Source: Enterobacter soli ATCC BAA-2102
Lineage (GTDB): Bacteria > Pseudomonadota > Gammaproteobacteria > Enterobacterales > Enterobacteriaceae
Direction of reading: 5' to 3'
DNA: 64,000 nt
Assembly (NCBI RefSeq): GCF_001654845.1
Contig: NZ_LXES01000025.1
Location: forward strand, 90,119 to 154,118
Position 1 is the stretch's first letter. Each line of letters opens with the position of its first letter. A model generated the notes under the pieces. The model saw nothing but the letters and a program-made list of their open reading frames with translations, did not search any database and was not told the DNA's origin. A program made the position numbers and the translations under genes. Shown one piece after another: positions 63,130 through 64,000 of this stretch.

Positions 63130-63951
63130 ATGCAGTATTGGGGTAAAATAATCGGCGTTGCGTTCGCAATAATGATGGGAGCAGGGTTCTGGGGAATCGT
63201 TCTCGGCCTCATTATTGGCCATATGTTTGACAAGGCGCGTAGCCGTAAAATGGCCTGGTTTGCTAACCAGCGCGAGCGCCAGTCACTGTTTTTCTCCACC
63301 ACGTTTGAGGTTATGGGGCATTTAACCAAATCAAAAGGGCGTGTGACGGAGGCGGATATTCAGATTGCCAGCGTGTTTATGGACCGCATGAATCTGCATG
63401 GTGAGTCTCGCCTGGCGGCGCAAAACGCGTTTCGCATCGGCAAGGCGGACAACTATCCGCTGCGCGAAAAAATGCGTCAGTTCCGCAGCATCTGCTTCGG
63501 GCGTTTTGATTTAATTCGGATGTTTCTGGAGATCCAGATCCAGGCGGCGTTCGCTGACGGTTCCCTGCATCCTAATGAACGTGATGTTCTTTATGTCATT
63601 GCGGAAGAGTTGGGGATTTCCCGCGTTCAGTTCGACCAGTTCCTGCGCATGATGCAGGGCGGCGCGCAGTTTGGCGGTGGGTATCAGCAGCAACAGTCTG
63701 CGGGTGGCGGAGGCTGGCAACAGGCCCAGCGCGGCCCAACGCTTGAAGATGCCTGCAACGTGCTGGGCGTGAAGCCAACGGATGACGCGACGACCATTAA
63801 ACGCGCGTATCGCAAGCTGATGAGTGAGCACCACCCGGATAAACTGGTCGCCAAAGGCTTGCCGCCAGAGATGATGGAGATGGCCAAGCAAAAAGCACAG
63901 GAAATCCAGAAGGCGTACGAGCTGATAAAAGAGCAGAAAGGATTTAAATAA
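63130..63951 (+). CDS. djlA: Membrane co-chaperone DjlA
   Basis: Inner-membrane DnaJ-like protein that works with DnaK and in E. coli helps activate the RcsCDB colanic acid pathway. It has 273 residues. One glycine-rich membrane segment is at about 6-30, a TerB-like helical domain in the middle, a Gly/Gln-rich linker (about 177-200) and a C-terminal J domain (about 208-273) with HPD in SEHHPDKL. It is divergent from lptD. Confidence 0.97.
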   Translation: MQYWGKIIGVAFAIMMGAGFWGIVLGLIIGHMFDKARSRKMAWFANQRERQSLFFSTTFEVMGHLTKSKGRVTEADIQIASVFMDRMNLHGESRLAAQNAFRIGKADNYPLREKMRQFRSICFGRFDLIRMFLEIQIQAAFADGSLHPNERDVLYVIAEELGISRVQFDQFLRMMQGGAQFGGGYQQQQSAGGGGWQQAQRGPTLEDACNVLGVKPTDDATTIKRAYRKLMSEHHPDKLVAKGLPPEMMEMAKQKAQEIQKAYELIKEQKGFK

Positions 63952-64000
63952 AAAATGGCCCGACAGTATCGTAATCTTTGTCAGTTAAGCACGGTGGAGT

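Noticed and set aside
63955..64000. ATG with an open frame running to the window edge after djlA
   Set aside because: Only 15 codons are visible and I do not recognise them. An AAAGGA-like site lies upstream, so a gene is possible but cannot be supported here.

Overview
The window is an unbroken stretch of chromosome from a gamma-proteobacterium of the Enterobacteriaceae. Gene order and protein sequences follow the Escherichia coli region on both sides of the threonine operon: slt-trpR-yjjX-gpmB-rob-creABCD-arcA-yjtD-thrLABC-yaaX-yaaA-yaaJ-talB-mog, then satP-dnaK-dnaJ-nhaA-nhaR-rpsT-ribF-ileS-lspA-fkpB-ispH-dapB-carAB, then kefFC-folA-apaH-apaG-rsmA-pdxA-surA-lptD-djlA. It is not Escherichia itself: rihC is missing between ispH and dapB, the carnitine genes are missing between carB and kefF, and two blocks of accessory genes are inserted. 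The mix points to Enterobacter or a close relative (Leclercia, Lelliottia, Kosakonia). Genus is an inference from memory, not from a search.

Layout. 1-9.6 kb: cell-wall recycling (slt), Trp repressor, nucleotide house-cleaning (yjjX), rob, the CreBC two-component system with its target creD behind a perfect cre-tag, and the redox regulator arcA. 9.6-16 kb: the arcA regulatory region with the small gene yjjY and an FNR-like site, then the attenuated threonine operon. 16-20.7 kb: yaaX, yaaA, yaaJ, talB, mog. 20.8-28.4 kb is the first accessory block: an MHS-type MFS transporter, a two-gene ABC transporter (binding protein plus permease, no ATPase) under a ModE-like operator, a complete three-gene iron-siderophore-type ABC transporter behind a promoter covered by a Fur-like box, and an atypical ClC anion transporter. 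28.5-47.1 kb: satP, chaperones with sigma-32-type promoters, Na+/H+ antiport, the ribF-ileS-lspA-fkpB-ispH operon, dapB, and carAB with recognisable RutR, PurR and ArgR sites.

47.2-53 kb is the second accessory block: a small lipoprotein and a sugar-acid (ketogluconate/gluconate) cluster. It has a LacI-type regulator, an IdnO-like dehydrogenase, a gluconokinase, a YhcH-family protein, a 2-hydroxyacid dehydrogenase and an ACS-family transporter. These fit uptake of 2-keto- or 5-ketogluconate, reduction to gluconate and phosphorylation to 6-phosphogluconate, with a CRP-like site between the divergent arms. 53.1-64 kb: glutathione-gated K+ efflux (kefFC), folA, and the leftward lptD-surA-pdxA-rsmA-apaG-apaH operon that links outer-membrane assembly, B6 synthesis and ribosome maturation, followed by djlA.

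I found no rRNA, tRNA, CRISPR array, insertion sequence, prophage or integrase. The points most worth following are the ModE-boxed transporter beside mog, its permease whose best-placed start codon is AUA, the variant ClC protein, and the ketogluconate block. I saw no convincing wholly new system.
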